In this document: one piece after another, positions 34,844 through 43,602 of the stretch
Numbering within the stretch: position 1 is the stretch's first letter
Layout of the letters: every line of letters starts with the position of its first letter
Origin: Sedimentitalea xiamensis
Lineage (GTDB): Bacteria; Pseudomonadota; Alphaproteobacteria; Rhodobacterales; Rhodobacteraceae
Direction of reading: 5' to 3'
Assembly (NCBI RefSeq): GCF_030164465.1
Contig: NZ_JASNJE010000008.1
Span: forward strand, 79,992-143,991
Length of the DNA stretch: 64,000 nt
Position numbers and translations under genes: made by a program
The notes under the pieces: model-generated
Told to the model about the DNA's origin: nothing
The model's input: only the letters and a program-made list of their open reading frames with translations
Databases searched by the model: none

Positions 34844-35530
34844 ATGCGCAGCATCCTTTTCCTGCTGATATTCGGCCTGACGGGCGTCGGGATTCTGGTC
34901 GGGCTGGGTACCTGGCAGGTGCAGCGCCTGAGCTGGAAGCAGGCGATTCTCGCAGAGATCGAAACCCGCATCGCCGCCGATCCCGTCAGCCTGCCGGCCG
35001 GGATCGATCCGGCGCGGGACAAGTACCTTCCGGTGCGGGTCTCCGGGGAGATCGAGCCGGGCGAACTGCATGTGCTGGTGTCGGTCAAGCAGGTCGGCGC
35101 GGGATACCGCGTCATCGCGCCGCTGCTGACCGGGGACGGGCGGCGTATCCTGCTGGATCGGGGCTTTGTCGCCGCATCCAGAAAGGCCGATCCGCGCCGG
35201 ACCGGGCCGGTGACGGTCATCGGCAACCTGCACTGGCCGGACGACCGCACCGGATCGACGCCGGAAAACGACGTGGCGGGCAATATCTGGTTCGCCCGCG
35301 ACATCGCGCAGATGGCCGAGGCGCTGGACAGCCTGCCGGTGTTGCTGATCAGCCGCGAAGAGGTGCCGGCGGAGCCTTCTGTCCGGCCATTGCCGGTCGA
35401 TACGGTTGGCATCGCCAACGATCATCTGCAATACGCTGTTACCTGGTATTCGCTGGCCCTGATTTGGGCCGGGATGACCGCCTATTTCCTGTGGCGCGGA
35501 CGCGCCCGATCCGAAAGCCGAGGCACATGA
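34844..35530 (+). CDS. SURF1 family cytochrome oxidase biogenesis protein
   Basis: SURF1 proteins help insert heme A into oxidase subunit I. The 228-residue protein (start MRSILFLLIFGLTG) has two membrane helices, at ~3-22 and ~200-220, flanking a periplasmic domain. The signature GTWQVQRLSWKQ directly after helix one and the C-terminal NDHLQYAVTWYSLALIW are typical. An ATG 21 bp upstream is a less likely start. The last codons overlap thrC by four bases (ATGA). Its position downstream of the cta operon fits oxidase assembly. Confidence 0.95.
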   Translation: MRSILFLLIFGLTGVGILVGLGTWQVQRLSWKQAILAEIETRIAADPVSLPAGIDPARDKYLPVRVSGEIEPGELHVLVSVKQVGAGYRVIAPLLTGDGRRILLDRGFVAASRKADPRRTGPVTVIGNLHWPDDRTGSTPENDVAGNIWFARDIAQMAEALDSLPVLLISREEVPAEPSVRPLPVDTVGIANDHLQYAVTWYSLALIWAGMTAYFLWRGRARSESRGT

Positions 35531-36915
35531 AATACATCTCGACCCGCGGCGCTGCGCCGGACCTGAACTTCGAAGACGCGATGCTGACCGGGCTGGCGCG
35601 GGACGGCGGGCTTTACGTGCCCGCCGAGGTGCCGCGGATGGGCTTTGATGAGATCGCCGCGCTGGCCGGGCTGAGCTACGAGGAGACCGCGTTCCGGGTG
35701 ATGCGCCCGTTCATCGGCGACACCTTCAGCGACGCGGAATTCCGCGCCATCATCGGACGCGCCTATGCCGGGTTCGGCCATGCCGCCCGCGCGCCGCTGG
35801 TGCAGCTGGCGCCGGGTCATTTCCTGCTGGAGCTGTTCCACGGCCCGACGCTGGCGTTCAAGGATTTCGCCATGCAGCTGATCGGGCAGATGTTCCAGGC
35901 GGCGCTGGCGCGGCGGGGCGACCGGGTGACGATCGTTGGGGCGACCAGCGGCGACACCGGATCGGCGGCGATCGAGGCATTCCGGGGGCTGAGCAACGTG
36001 GATGTGTTCATCCTGTTCCCGCACGGGCGGGTGAGCGAGGTGCAGCGCCGCCAGATGACCACGCCGGCGGAACCGAACGTGCACGCGCTGGCGGTGGATG
36101 GCGATTTCGACGATTGCCAGGCGGCGCTGAAGGACATGTTCAACGATTTCGCGTTCCGCGACGGGGTGAAGCTGGCGGGGGTCAACAGCATCAACTGGGC
36201 GCGGGTGCTGGCGCAGGTGGTCTATTACTTCAGTTCCGCGGTGAGCCTCGGCGCGCCGCACCGGCCGGTCAGCTTCACTGTGCCCACCGGCAATTTCGGC
36301 GACATCTTCGCCGGCTATATCGCCCGCCGGATGGGGCTGCCGATCGACAGGCTGGTGGTCGCCACCAACCAGAACGACATCCTGCACCGCTGCCTGAGCG
36401 GGCAGGGCTATCACAAGGGCACCGTGCATCCCTCGATCAGCCCGTCGATGGACATCCAGGTGAGTTCCAATTTCGAGCGCGTCCTGTTTGACGCCTATGG
36501 CCGCGACGGTGCGGTGGTGGCGCAGCTGATGGGCGAGCTGAAGGACGGCGGGTTCGATGTGTCCCAGGGCGCGATGGGCTTTCTGCAGGACCAGTTCGCT
36601 TCGGGGCGCGCCTCGGAAGAGGAAACCCTGGCCACCATCGCCGGCACCCTGGCGGCGAGCGGCGAACTGCTGTGCCCGCATTCCGCCGTCGGCGTGAAGG
36701 TGGCCGAGGAGCACCGCGATCCGGCGGTGCCGATGATCACCCTGGCGACCGCGCATCCGGCCAAGTTCCCGGCGGCGGTGGAGCAGGCCAGCGCCGTGCA
36801 TCCGCCTCTTCCCCCGCGCATGGCGGACCTGTATGACAGGCCGGAACGGGTGCACCGGATCGGGAACGATCTTGGTGCCATGAAGGACTTTATCAGGGGG
36901 CATATCGCCACGTGA
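35527..36915 (+). CDS. thrC: Threonine synthase
   Basis: ThrC converts O-phosphohomoserine to threonine using PLP. The start at 35527 (MKYISTRGAAP) overlaps the surf1 stop as ATGA and gives 462 residues. The PLP lysine is Lys112 in HGPTLAFKDFAMQ. The phosphate-binding GATSGDTGSAAIEAF loop and the SINWARVLAQVVYYF motif are intact. This is the long, class I form of threonine synthase. Its stop overlaps the M16 peptidase start (GTGA), so the two are coupled. Confidence 0.97.
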   Translation: MKYISTRGAAPDLNFEDAMLTGLARDGGLYVPAEVPRMGFDEIAALAGLSYEETAFRVMRPFIGDTFSDAEFRAIIGRAYAGFGHAARAPLVQLAPGHFLLELFHGPTLAFKDFAMQLIGQMFQAALARRGDRVTIVGATSGDTGSAAIEAFRGLSNVDVFILFPHGRVSEVQRRQMTTPAEPNVHALAVDGDFDDCQAALKDMFNDFAFRDGVKLAGVNSINWARVLAQVVYYFSSAVSLGAPHRPVSFTVPTGNFGDIFAGYIARRMGLPIDRLVVATNQNDILHRCLSGQGYHKGTVHPSISPSMDIQVSSNFERVLFDAYGRDGAVVAQLMGELKDGGFDVSQGAMGFLQDQFASGRASEEETLATIAGTLAASGELLCPHSAVGVKVAEEHRDPAVPMITLATAHPAKFPAAVEQASAVHPPLPPRMADLYDRPERVHRIGNDLGAMKDFIRGHIAT

Positions 36916-38174
36916 CCGTCAAGCAGCATACTCTGGCCAACGGCTTTCGCATTGTCACCGAGCGCATGCCGGGCCTGCAATCCGCCTCCATCGGGATCTG
37001 GGTCACCGCCGGCGGGCGGCATGAACGGATCGAACAGAACGGCATCGCGCATTTTCTCGAACACATGGCGTTCAAGGGTACGCGGAAACGCAGCGCCCTG
37101 CAGATCGCCGAGGCGATCGAGGACGTTGGCGGCTATATCAACGCCTATACCAGCCGCGAGGTGACGGCCTATTACGCGCGGGTGCTGGAGAACGACGTGC
37201 CGCTGGCGCTGGACGTGATCGGCGACATCGTCCTGAACCCGGTCTTCGACCCCGGCGAGATCGAGGTCGAACGCGGCGTGATCCTCCAGGAGATCGGGCA
37301 GGCGCATGATACGCCGGACGACGTGATCTTCGACTGGTTGCAGGAGGACAGTTACCGGGGCCAGCCGCTGGGGCGCACGATCCTCGGGCCGAGCGAAAGG
37401 GTCAGCGCGTTTTCGCGGGCCGATCTCGCCGGGTTCGTGGCCGAACATTACGGTCCCGGCCAGATGATCCTGTCGGCGGCCGGGGCGGTCGATCACGACG
37501 CGCTGGTGAAGGCGGCGGAGGACCTGTTCGGGCATCTGAAACCGGCGCCGGTCTTCGTGCCCGACATGGCGCGGTTCACCGGCGGCGAGACCCGGCGCGT
37601 CAAGGAGCTGGAGCAGGCGCATTTCGCCCTGGCCTTCGAAAGCCCCGGCTACCGGGACGACGCGATCTATACCGCGCAGATCTATTCCAGCGCGCTGGGC
37701 GGCGGGATGTCGTCGCGGCTGTTCCAGGAGATCCGCGAGAACCGGGGGCTGTGCTACACGATCTTCGCGCAGACCGGGGCCTATGCGGATACCGGCACCA
37801 CGACGATCTACGCCGGCACCTCGGCGGAACAGATCGGTGACTTGGCCCGGATCACCTTCGACGAGATGAAGCGCGCCGCCGGCGACATGAACCCGGAAGA
37901 AGTCGCCCGCGCCCGCGCGCAGATGAAGGCGGGGCTGCTGATGGGGCTGGAAAGCCCGTCCAACCGCGCCGAACGCCTGGCGCGGCTGGTGCAGATCTGG
38001 GACGTGGTGCCGCCGCTGGAGGACACCATCGCCCATATCGACGCGGTCACCACCGGGGACGTGCGCGAATTCGCCGAATACATCGCCGCTACCGCGCCCG
38101 CGGCGCTGGCGCTGTATGGGCCGATCGAGGCGGCCCCGACCCTGGCCGAATTGCAGGGCAGGCGCGCCGCCTGA
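36912..38174 (+). CDS. M16-family zinc metallopeptidase (mitochondrial-processing-peptidase-like)
   Basis: The 420-residue protein is an inverzincin with the inverted zinc motif HFLEH (His47, Glu50, His51). The distal zinc glutamate should lie ~76 residues on, in the EIEVERGVILQEIGQ region. The second half (around GGGMSSRLFQEIRENRGLCY) matches the M16 C-terminal domain. It starts with GTG overlapping the thrC stop. Homologues adjoin thrC in many alphaproteobacteria. No signal peptide is visible, so it is likely cytosolic; its substrates are unknown. Confidence 0.95.
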   Translation: MTVKQHTLANGFRIVTERMPGLQSASIGIWVTAGGRHERIEQNGIAHFLEHMAFKGTRKRSALQIAEAIEDVGGYINAYTSREVTAYYARVLENDVPLALDVIGDIVLNPVFDPGEIEVERGVILQEIGQAHDTPDDVIFDWLQEDSYRGQPLGRTILGPSERVSAFSRADLAGFVAEHYGPGQMILSAAGAVDHDALVKAAEDLFGHLKPAPVFVPDMARFTGGETRRVKELEQAHFALAFESPGYRDDAIYTAQIYSSALGGGMSSRLFQEIRENRGLCYTIFAQTGAYADTGTTTIYAGTSAEQIGDLARITFDEMKRAAGDMNPEEVARARAQMKAGLLMGLESPSNRAERLARLVQIWDVVPPLEDTIAHIDAVTTGDVREFAEYIAATAPAALALYGPIEAAPTLAELQGRRAA

Positions 38175-38184
38175 TGCTGCCCTG

Positions 38185-38769
38185 ATGCTGCTGGTCAGAC
38201 GCAAGCTGCGGATCGAGACCGAGCGCCTGACCCTGCGGCCGCCGGCGCATTCGGATTTCAGGGCTTGGGCGGCGCTGCGCCAGGACAGCGAAGCCTTCCT
38301 CGCGCCATGGGAGCCGACCTGGGCCCCCGATCACCTGAGCCGGAAGGCGTTCACCAACCGGGTCTACTGGGCGCAGCGGTCGGTGAGTTCGGGTTCCGCC
38401 GTGCCGCTGTTCCTGATGCGCCGGGGCGACCAGGCCCTGGTCGGGGCGATCACGCTGGACAATATCCGCCGGGGTCCGGCGCAGGCGGGCACGCTGGGCT
38501 ACTGGACCGGAGAGATCCACGCGCGCCAGGGATACATGCGCGAAGCGATCGGGGCCGTGGTCCATTATGCGTTCTCGCAACTGGATCTCAGCCGGATCGA
38601 GGCCGCCTGCCTGCCAGAGAACGCCGCCTCGCGCGGGTTGCTGGAGAAATCGGGTTTCAAATACGAAGGCGTCGCGCAATCCTATCTTCAGATCAACGGG
38701 CGCTGGCGGACGCATGTCCTTTACGCGTCGCTGCGCAGCGACCGGCGGGGAAAAACCGACGCCGGGTGA
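38185..38769 (+). CDS. GNAT acetyltransferase, RimJ/RimL type
   Basis: A 194-residue N-acetyltransferase resembling RimJ, which acetylates the N-terminus of ribosomal protein S5. The N-terminal LRIETERLTLRPPAHSDFRAW, the DNIRRGPAQAGTLGYWTGEIHARQGYM motif and ARIEAACLPENAASRGLLEKSGF match the RimJ/RimL group. The start at 38185 lies 10 bp after the M16 stop and avoids the overlap of the longer frame. The acetylated substrate is inferred only from family resemblance. Confidence 0.9.
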   Translation: MLLVRRKLRIETERLTLRPPAHSDFRAWAALRQDSEAFLAPWEPTWAPDHLSRKAFTNRVYWAQRSVSSGSAVPLFLMRRGDQALVGAITLDNIRRGPAQAGTLGYWTGEIHARQGYMREAIGAVVHYAFSQLDLSRIEAACLPENAASRGLLEKSGFKYEGVAQSYLQINGRWRTHVLYASLRSDRRGKTDAG

Positions 38770-38876
38770 CACCATGCGCCCATTGCCGGGGCGTTGCGCC
38801 GACCACGGGCGCTTTTCGGACCGGAAGGGCGCCGAAACGGGCTGACTTTTGGATCGGGCGCGCTAGACTTCTGCGC

Positions 38877-39713
38877 ATGACGTTCCTGGCCCGGTTCATC
38901 CTTTCGGCTGCGGTTCTCGCCTGTGCTGCTCCGGCGGCGGCGCAGGAGCGGCGTCCGAGTCACTGCATCGCGATCGCCGACGCGGCACCGGGCATCGCTT
39001 TCGTGCAGAAGGCCGCCTGGCAGGATCCGCTGCCGGACGGTTACACCGTGCGGCTGCATTACATCGCCCACGCCAGTTTCCTGCTGCAAACGCCGGGCGG
39101 GTTGAACGCGGTCACGGATTTCACCGGCTTCATCGGAACGGCAAAGCTGATTCCGGACGTGGTGACGATGAACCATGCCCATGAAACCCACTGGACCGCC
39201 TTTCCGGATCCGGCGATCCCCCATGCCCTGCCGGGCTGGGGGCCGTTCGGCGAAGGCATCGCCCATCACCTGGATCTGGGCGAGATGCTGGTGCGCAATG
39301 TCTCGACCGACATCCGGTCGCGCTATAGCGGGATCGAGGAAAAGGGCAATTCGATCTTCGTGTTCGAGGTGGCGGGCCTGTGCATCGGCCATCTGGGACA
39401 TCTGCACCACGTTCCCAACGACGAACAGTTCGCGGCCCTCGGCCGTCTCGACGTGGTGATGGCCCCGGTGGACGGCGGCATGACGATGCCCCTGCCGGAC
39501 ATGATCGCGGTTCTGACGCGGCTGAAATCGCAGGTGGTGATCCCGATGCACTGGTTCAGCGACTATTCGTTGCAGGCGTTCCTGAGCGGGATCGCCGGGG
39601 AGTTCGCCGTGCAGCATCCGGGCAACTCCTTCATCGAGTTGTCCCTGCGCGACCTGCCGGCGCGGCCGACAGTGGTTGTGTTGCGGCCGCAATATCTGAC
39701 AGAACGGGACTGA
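38877..39713 (+). CDS. Secreted/periplasmic MBL-fold metallohydrolase
   Basis: The start at 38877 (MTFLARFILSAAVLACAAPAAAQ) gives a Sec signal peptide and 278 residues. The rest resembles the UlaG-like branch of the metallo-beta-lactamase superfamily: HYIAHASFLLQTPGG, the histidine cluster MNHAHETHW, and later HLGHLHHVP and VIPMHWF. The canonical HxHxDH is altered to HAHETH, with Glu in place of Asp. The longer frame starting upstream is an overlap shadow of the GNAT gene. The substrate is unknown; a lactonase or phosphodiester role is possible. Confidence 0.83.
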   Translation: MTFLARFILSAAVLACAAPAAAQERRPSHCIAIADAAPGIAFVQKAAWQDPLPDGYTVRLHYIAHASFLLQTPGGLNAVTDFTGFIGTAKLIPDVVTMNHAHETHWTAFPDPAIPHALPGWGPFGEGIAHHLDLGEMLVRNVSTDIRSRYSGIEEKGNSIFVFEVAGLCIGHLGHLHHVPNDEQFAALGRLDVVMAPVDGGMTMPLPDMIAVLTRLKSQVVIPMHWFSDYSLQAFLSGIAGEFAVQHPGNSFIELSLRDLPARPTVVVLRPQYLTERD

Positions 39714-39746
39714 CGGCGCTGCGCCGGTTCGTTCCGAGGTTCACAG

Positions 39747-41183
39747 ATGACGCTCAATCCCGCCGATGACGCCTTTGCCGCGCAGCTGCGCGAAACGCTT
39801 CCCGACGACGTGCTGCGCCCGGCGGAGGGCCGATACCTCGAAGAGCCGCGCGGGCTTTACCACGGGCGGTCCGGGCTGCTGGCCCTGCCGCGCAGCGTCG
39901 AGGAGGTGTCGCGGCTGGTTGCCGCGGCGCAGGCGGCGCGGGTCGGGGTGGTGCCGTTTGGCGGCGGAACCGGCCTCGTCGGCGGCCAGACCCTGCCCGA
40001 GGGTCCGGCGCCGCTGATCCTGTCGCTGGAGCGGATGAACGCCATCCGCGCGGTGCTGCCGTCCGAAAACGTGCTGGTGGCCGAGGCCGGCGCCATCCTG
40101 GCCGACGTGCAGGCGGCCGCCGCGTCGGCGGGGCGGCTGTTTCCGCTGTCGCTGGCCTCCGAAGGGTCGGCCCGGATCGGCGGCACCCTCGCGACCAATG
40201 CGGGCGGGGTCAACGTGCTGCGCTATGGCAACGCGCGCGATCTCTGCCTCGGTCTGGAAGCGGTGCTGCCGGACGGGCGGATCTGGAACGGGCTGACGCG
40301 GCTGCGCAAGGACAACACCGGCTATGACCTGCGCAACCTTCTGATCGGGGCGGAGGGCACGCTGGGGGTCATCACCGCGGCGGCGCTGAAGCTGTGGCCG
40401 GTTCCGGCGCGGGACGGGACGGCGATGATCGTGGTGCCGTCGCCGCGGGCGGCGCTGGACCTGCTGTCGCTGGCGCGGGAGAGGATGGGCGAGGGCGTGA
40501 GCGCCTTTGAACTCATCCACCGGCAGGGGCTGCTGTTCCTGACCGAGGTTCTGCCGGATGTGCGCCAACCCTTTGCCACCCCGCCGGAATGGTGCGTACT
40601 GATCGAGGTCGGGCTGGCGCGTGGGCTGGACCCGTCGGAGGCGCTGCAATCGCTGTTCGCCGAGGCGCTGGACGCCGGGCTGGCCAGCGACGGGCTGATC
40701 GCGCAATCGCAGGCGCAGCGCGATGCCTTCTGGTCGGTGCGCGAACATCTGCCCGAGGCCAACCGGCGGATCGGGTCGGTGTCGAGCCATGACATTTCTG
40801 TGCCGCTGGGCGCGCTGCCGGAATTCATCGAGCGCGGCGCCGATGAGGTCGGACGGATCGGGCGCTTCCGGATCAACTGTTTCGGCCATGTGGGCGACGG
40901 CAACCTGCACTATAACGTGTTTCCGATGCCGGGGGGCGACCGGGCCGATCACGCACGGGAGCGGGAGCCGATCAAGCGCGCCCTGCACGACCTGGTGGAC
41001 AGTCTGGACGGGTCGATCAGCGCCGAGCATGGTATCGGGCGGATGAAGGTCGAGGACCTCGAACGCTACGGCGACGCGGTGAAACTGGACGCGATGCGGG
41101 CGATCAAGGCGGCGCTGGATCCCGCCGGCATCATGAACCCCGGCGCGGTGCTGCGCGGGGCGGCGGGAGCCTCTGGAAGCTGA
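39747..41183 (+). CDS. FAD-binding D-2-hydroxyacid dehydrogenase (GlcD family)
   Basis: This 478-residue flavoprotein belongs to the VAO/PCMH family, with a FAD-binding PP-loop VVPFGGGTGLVGGQ and the second FAD segment RIGGTLATNAGGVNVLRYGN. The C-terminal substrate domain carries NCFGHVGDGNLHYNVF and SAEHGIGRMKV, typical of D-lactate, glycolate and D-2-hydroxyglutarate dehydrogenases. It stands alone without glcEF partners, so D-2-hydroxyglutarate or D-lactate is likelier than glycolate. It converges with apt after a 23-bp gap. Confidence 0.9.
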   Translation: MTLNPADDAFAAQLRETLPDDVLRPAEGRYLEEPRGLYHGRSGLLALPRSVEEVSRLVAAAQAARVGVVPFGGGTGLVGGQTLPEGPAPLILSLERMNAIRAVLPSENVLVAEAGAILADVQAAAASAGRLFPLSLASEGSARIGGTLATNAGGVNVLRYGNARDLCLGLEAVLPDGRIWNGLTRLRKDNTGYDLRNLLIGAEGTLGVITAAALKLWPVPARDGTAMIVVPSPRAALDLLSLARERMGEGVSAFELIHRQGLLFLTEVLPDVRQPFATPPEWCVLIEVGLARGLDPSEALQSLFAEALDAGLASDGLIAQSQAQRDAFWSVREHLPEANRRIGSVSSHDISVPLGALPEFIERGADEVGRIGRFRINCFGHVGDGNLHYNVFPMPGGDRADHAREREPIKRALHDLVDSLDGSISAEHGIGRMKVEDLERYGDAVKLDAMRAIKAALDPAGIMNPGAVLRGAAGASGS

Positions 41184-41206
41184 TCATCCCGGCGCCGGCG
41201 GCGGCG

Positions 41207-41746
41207 TCATTCGCCCTCGAATTCGCAGAGCGCGTGCACGTCCATGCCGAGCTTTTCGAGCACCCTGCGTCCGCCGAGGTCGGGCAGGTCGATCACGAAG
41301 GCGCAGCTGACGATTTCGCCGCCGAGCCGTTCGACCAGCTTGATCCCGGCGGCGGCGGTGCCGCCGGTGGCCAGCAGGTCGTCGACCACCAGGATCTTTT
41401 CGCCCGGCTGGATGGCGTCGTCGTGGATTTCCACGACCGCCTCGCCGTATTCCAGCGTGTAATGTTCCGAAATCACCGCGCCGGGCAGCTTGCCCTTCTT
41501 GCGGATCGGGACGAAGCCGACGCTGAGCTGATGCGCGATGGCGCCGCCCAGGATGAAGCCGCGCGCCTCGAGGCCGACCACCTTGTCGATGCGCATCCCG
41601 GCATAGGGATGCAGCATCTGGTCGATCGCCATGCGGAACCCGCGCGCATCGGCGAAGAGTGTGGTGACATCGCGGAACATGATCCCTTCATGCGGGAAAT
41701 CGACGATGGTGCGGATGTAGTCGCGGACAGTCGTCTTCTTGGGCAT
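41207..41746 (-). CDS. apt: Adenine phosphoribosyltransferase
   Basis: Apt salvages adenine to AMP with PRPP. The 179-residue protein has the PRPP-binding motif [19 protein letters not shown] and the family's N-terminal [24 protein letters not shown]. The length is standard. It is transcribed on the minus strand, convergent with the FAD dehydrogenase. It functionally complements mtnP at 43.6 kb, which releases adenine from methylthioadenosine. Confidence 0.97.
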   Translation of the reverse strand: MPKKTTVRDYIRTIVDFPHEGIMFRDVTTLFADARGFRMAIDQMLHPYAGMRIDKVVGLEARGFILGGAIAHQLSVGFVPIRKKGKLPGAVISEHYTLEYGEAVVEIHDDAIQPGEKILVVDDLLATGGTAAAGIKLVERLGGEIVSCAFVIDLPDLGGRRVLEKLGMDVHALCEFEGE

Positions 41747-41819
41747 GCGGGCGTCCTTTGCCTGGCGTCGTCGGATGGGGCGGGTTTCGCCGATCAGGCG
41801 GAAATCCGCAAGGCCCGCG

Positions 41820-42449
41820 TCAGGCGGGCCGGCGCAGCAGCGCGGTGGCCAGGCCCATCAGGATCAGGGTGATACCGCCGGCGCGGGTCAGGGCGGCGAT
41901 GACCTGCTGCCTGCCGATGGCGCGCCGCAGGCTGTCGGCGAGCAGCGCATAGGCGAGCGCATTCACCGCGGCGAGACTGACGAAGGTGGCGATCAGGATC
42001 GCGAATTGCGGCAGGAGCGGCGCGTTCGGGGTCAGGAACTGCGGCACGAAAGCGATGAAGAAGGCGATGGATTTGGGGTTCAGCGCCGTCACCCCGGCGG
42101 CATGGGCGAAGACGCCGCGCGCCGTCACGTCGCGCCCGGTGGCGATGCGGTCCAGCCCGGCTGCCGGGGCGCTGCGCAAAAGCCTGACGCCGAGCCAGAC
42201 GAGATAGGCCGCGCCGATCCATTTCAGCAGGCTGAACAGCGACGCCGAGGCCGCCACCAGCGCCCCGAGACCGGCCAGAGACGCGGTCATGGCGACGAGA
42301 TCCCCCAGCGCCACCCCGGTGGCCGAGGCCATGGCGACGGAGCGCCCCTTGGACAGCGCGTAGCTGAGAACAAGGAGCACCGTCGGGCCGGGGATCAGCA
42401 GCAGCACGGTCGAGGCGGCGACGAAGGCGAGCCAGAGGTCGAGGGGCAT
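41820..42449 (-). CDS. LysE/RhtB-family amino-acid exporter
   Basis: A 209-residue inner-membrane protein with about six helices. The family motif [30 protein letters not shown] occurs in the first third, and the conserved [12 protein letters not shown] in the fourth helix. The start at 42449 (MPLDLWLAF) avoids a non-conserved N-terminal extension. The family exports amino acids such as homoserine, threonine or lysine; the specific substrate is not predictable here. It diverges from the small Cys-rich peptide gene. Confidence 0.93.
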   Translation of the reverse strand: MPLDLWLAFVAASTVLLLIPGPTVLLVLSYALSKGRSVAMASATGVALGDLVAMTASLAGLGALVAASASLFSLLKWIGAAYLVWLGVRLLRSAPAAGLDRIATGRDVTARGVFAHAAGVTALNPKSIAFFIAFVPQFLTPNAPLLPQFAILIATFVSLAAVNALAYALLADSLRRAIGRQQVIAALTRAGGITLILMGLATALLRRPA

Positions 42450-42535
42450 GTCCGGTGTCTCCGTTGACGGCAGCCGGTTCAGAAAGCCGCGCTTTCCCGA
42501 GACTGTCAACGGGCCTTGCGAGAGTGATCAGGGGC

Positions 42536-42587
42536 CGACTCTACCGGGAGTCGAAATGGACGCGAATTCGTGGTAGACTGTTACCAC
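42536..42587. promoter_or_regulatory. Two 18-bp dyads upstream of the Cys-rich peptide gene
   Basis: Two inverted repeats with the same 6-6-6 layout lie in the LysE/peptide divergent region. CGACTC-N6-GAGTCG is at 42536-42553 and GTGGTA-N6-TACCAC at 42570-42587. The second ends 29 bp before the ATG at 42617, overlapping where a promoter should lie. The regulator is not identified. Confidence 0.5.
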
Positions 42588-42616
42588 TTTTATTTGATTT
42601 GATTCGGAGATTAACG

Positions 42617-42736
42617 ATGAAAACTTTTGCACCGACATTGCTTGCCCTTCTCCTTCTGCTTCCCGTTGCCGCCAAGGCCGGTTGCCCCGACACGCATTAT
42701 CCGTGCGGCAGCAGCAGTTGCTGCGCGAAGAAATAG
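42617..42736 (+). CDS. Cys-rich secreted mini-peptide (39 aa)
   Basis: An ATG at 42617 preceded by GGAGA (42606-42610) encodes 39 residues. The first ~21 (MKTFAPTLLALLLLLPVAAKA) form a textbook Sec signal peptide. The predicted mature peptide GCPDTHYPCGSSSCCAKK has 18 residues with four cysteines, including a CC pair. This suggests a disulfide-bonded or metal-binding periplasmic peptide. I do not recognise a family. It is followed by a membrane-anchored protein 13 bp downstream, probably co-transcribed. Signal, ribosome-binding site and spacing make it a credible gene despite its size. Confidence 0.72.
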   Translation: MKTFAPTLLALLLLLPVAAKAGCPDTHYPCGSSSCCAKK

Positions 42737-42749
42737 CCGGAGAAAGCTC

Positions 42750-43556
42750 ATGAAACCGATATATGTGTTCGCCACCGCGTTCGTGGCGTTTTTCGTCATG
42801 CTGTTGACGTTCACCTGGCTCAGCGAGATTTCCGACGCCGATGTCTATGCCTACCATGAGGCGGATTTCGACATCGACCTGGATCTGGTGTCTCCCGGCG
42901 CCATCGTGGCCCTGTCGAAATCGGGGAACATCACCCGGATCTGCTCCTTGCGCCAGGGGGCTGTCGGTCGTTCCGATCAGCCCACTGTCCAGGCGGCCGC
43001 GATTCCGCCGGCGGGACTCTATTACAACAAACTGCGTGAGAACCTGCCGGTTTTCGTTGGCGTCGTGGACGATATCAAGACCACCTTCGGCATGAGCGTC
43101 GAGGCCGAGAAGCTGTCCGGCGACGCGATGACGGAGATCCATACGGCGGGATTCGTTCCGAAGTTCGCCCGCATCTTCCGGGGGAATCCCGTGGGGGTGC
43201 AAAGCCTGATCGGGTTTGACAAGTTCGATGAGGACGACTGCGAAAGGCGGATGGCCTGGCATCTGAACAAGGGCTACCGGGCCTGTTCGGTGCTGCGGGT
43301 GCTGAATCAGGTCGATCTGGATGCGGATGGCCGCCCGGTTCTCGATGACGAAACCGGCACGATCCGGCAGCGGACGGTGGCGATCACCCTGGCGGAAGAC
43401 GCGAATTTCGTGATGGAAGAAGAGTTCGAACGCTTCGGCATTCCCTATAACGACAACGCGCGAAAGGCGAACGGGGCCAAATGCAACGGCAGTTCGCTGC
43501 CCTGGTCGGCCCGGTTCCGCAAGGCGCTCGAGGTCATCGGGCGCGTCGAGGCCTGA
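42750..43556 (+). CDS. Uncharacterised membrane-anchored protein (partner of the Cys-rich peptide)
   Basis: The start at 42750 follows CCGGAGAAAG and gives 268 residues. The protein has a single N-terminal membrane helix (~residues 3-23), then a soluble, probably periplasmic domain. That domain has four cysteines (ICSL, DDCERR, RACSV, AKCNG) and an acidic patch (DADVYAYHEADFDIDLDLV). I do not recognise a family. Coupling with the Cys-rich mini-peptide 13 bp upstream suggests a shared periplasmic role, perhaps in redox or metal handling; this is inference only. Confidence 0.7.
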   Translation: MKPIYVFATAFVAFFVMLLTFTWLSEISDADVYAYHEADFDIDLDLVSPGAIVALSKSGNITRICSLRQGAVGRSDQPTVQAAAIPPAGLYYNKLRENLPVFVGVVDDIKTTFGMSVEAEKLSGDAMTEIHTAGFVPKFARIFRGNPVGVQSLIGFDKFDEDDCERRMAWHLNKGYRACSVLRVLNQVDLDADGRPVLDDETGTIRQRTVAITLAEDANFVMEEEFERFGIPYNDNARKANGAKCNGSSLPWSARFRKALEVIGRVEA

Positions 43557-43564
43557 GGGCGTGA

Positions 43565-43602
43565 CGCGGGGCGGGTGTTGTCAGCCCAGCACCCGCCCCG
43601 CG
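43565..43602. terminator. 13-bp hairpin overlapping the mtnP 3' end
   Basis: CGCGGGGCGGGTG (43565-43577) pairs perfectly with CACCCGCCCCGCG (43590-43602) around a 12-nt loop. The loop contains the mtnP stop codon (43581-43583). It sits between two convergent genes and may serve both directions, although neither side has a T run. Confidence 0.5.
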
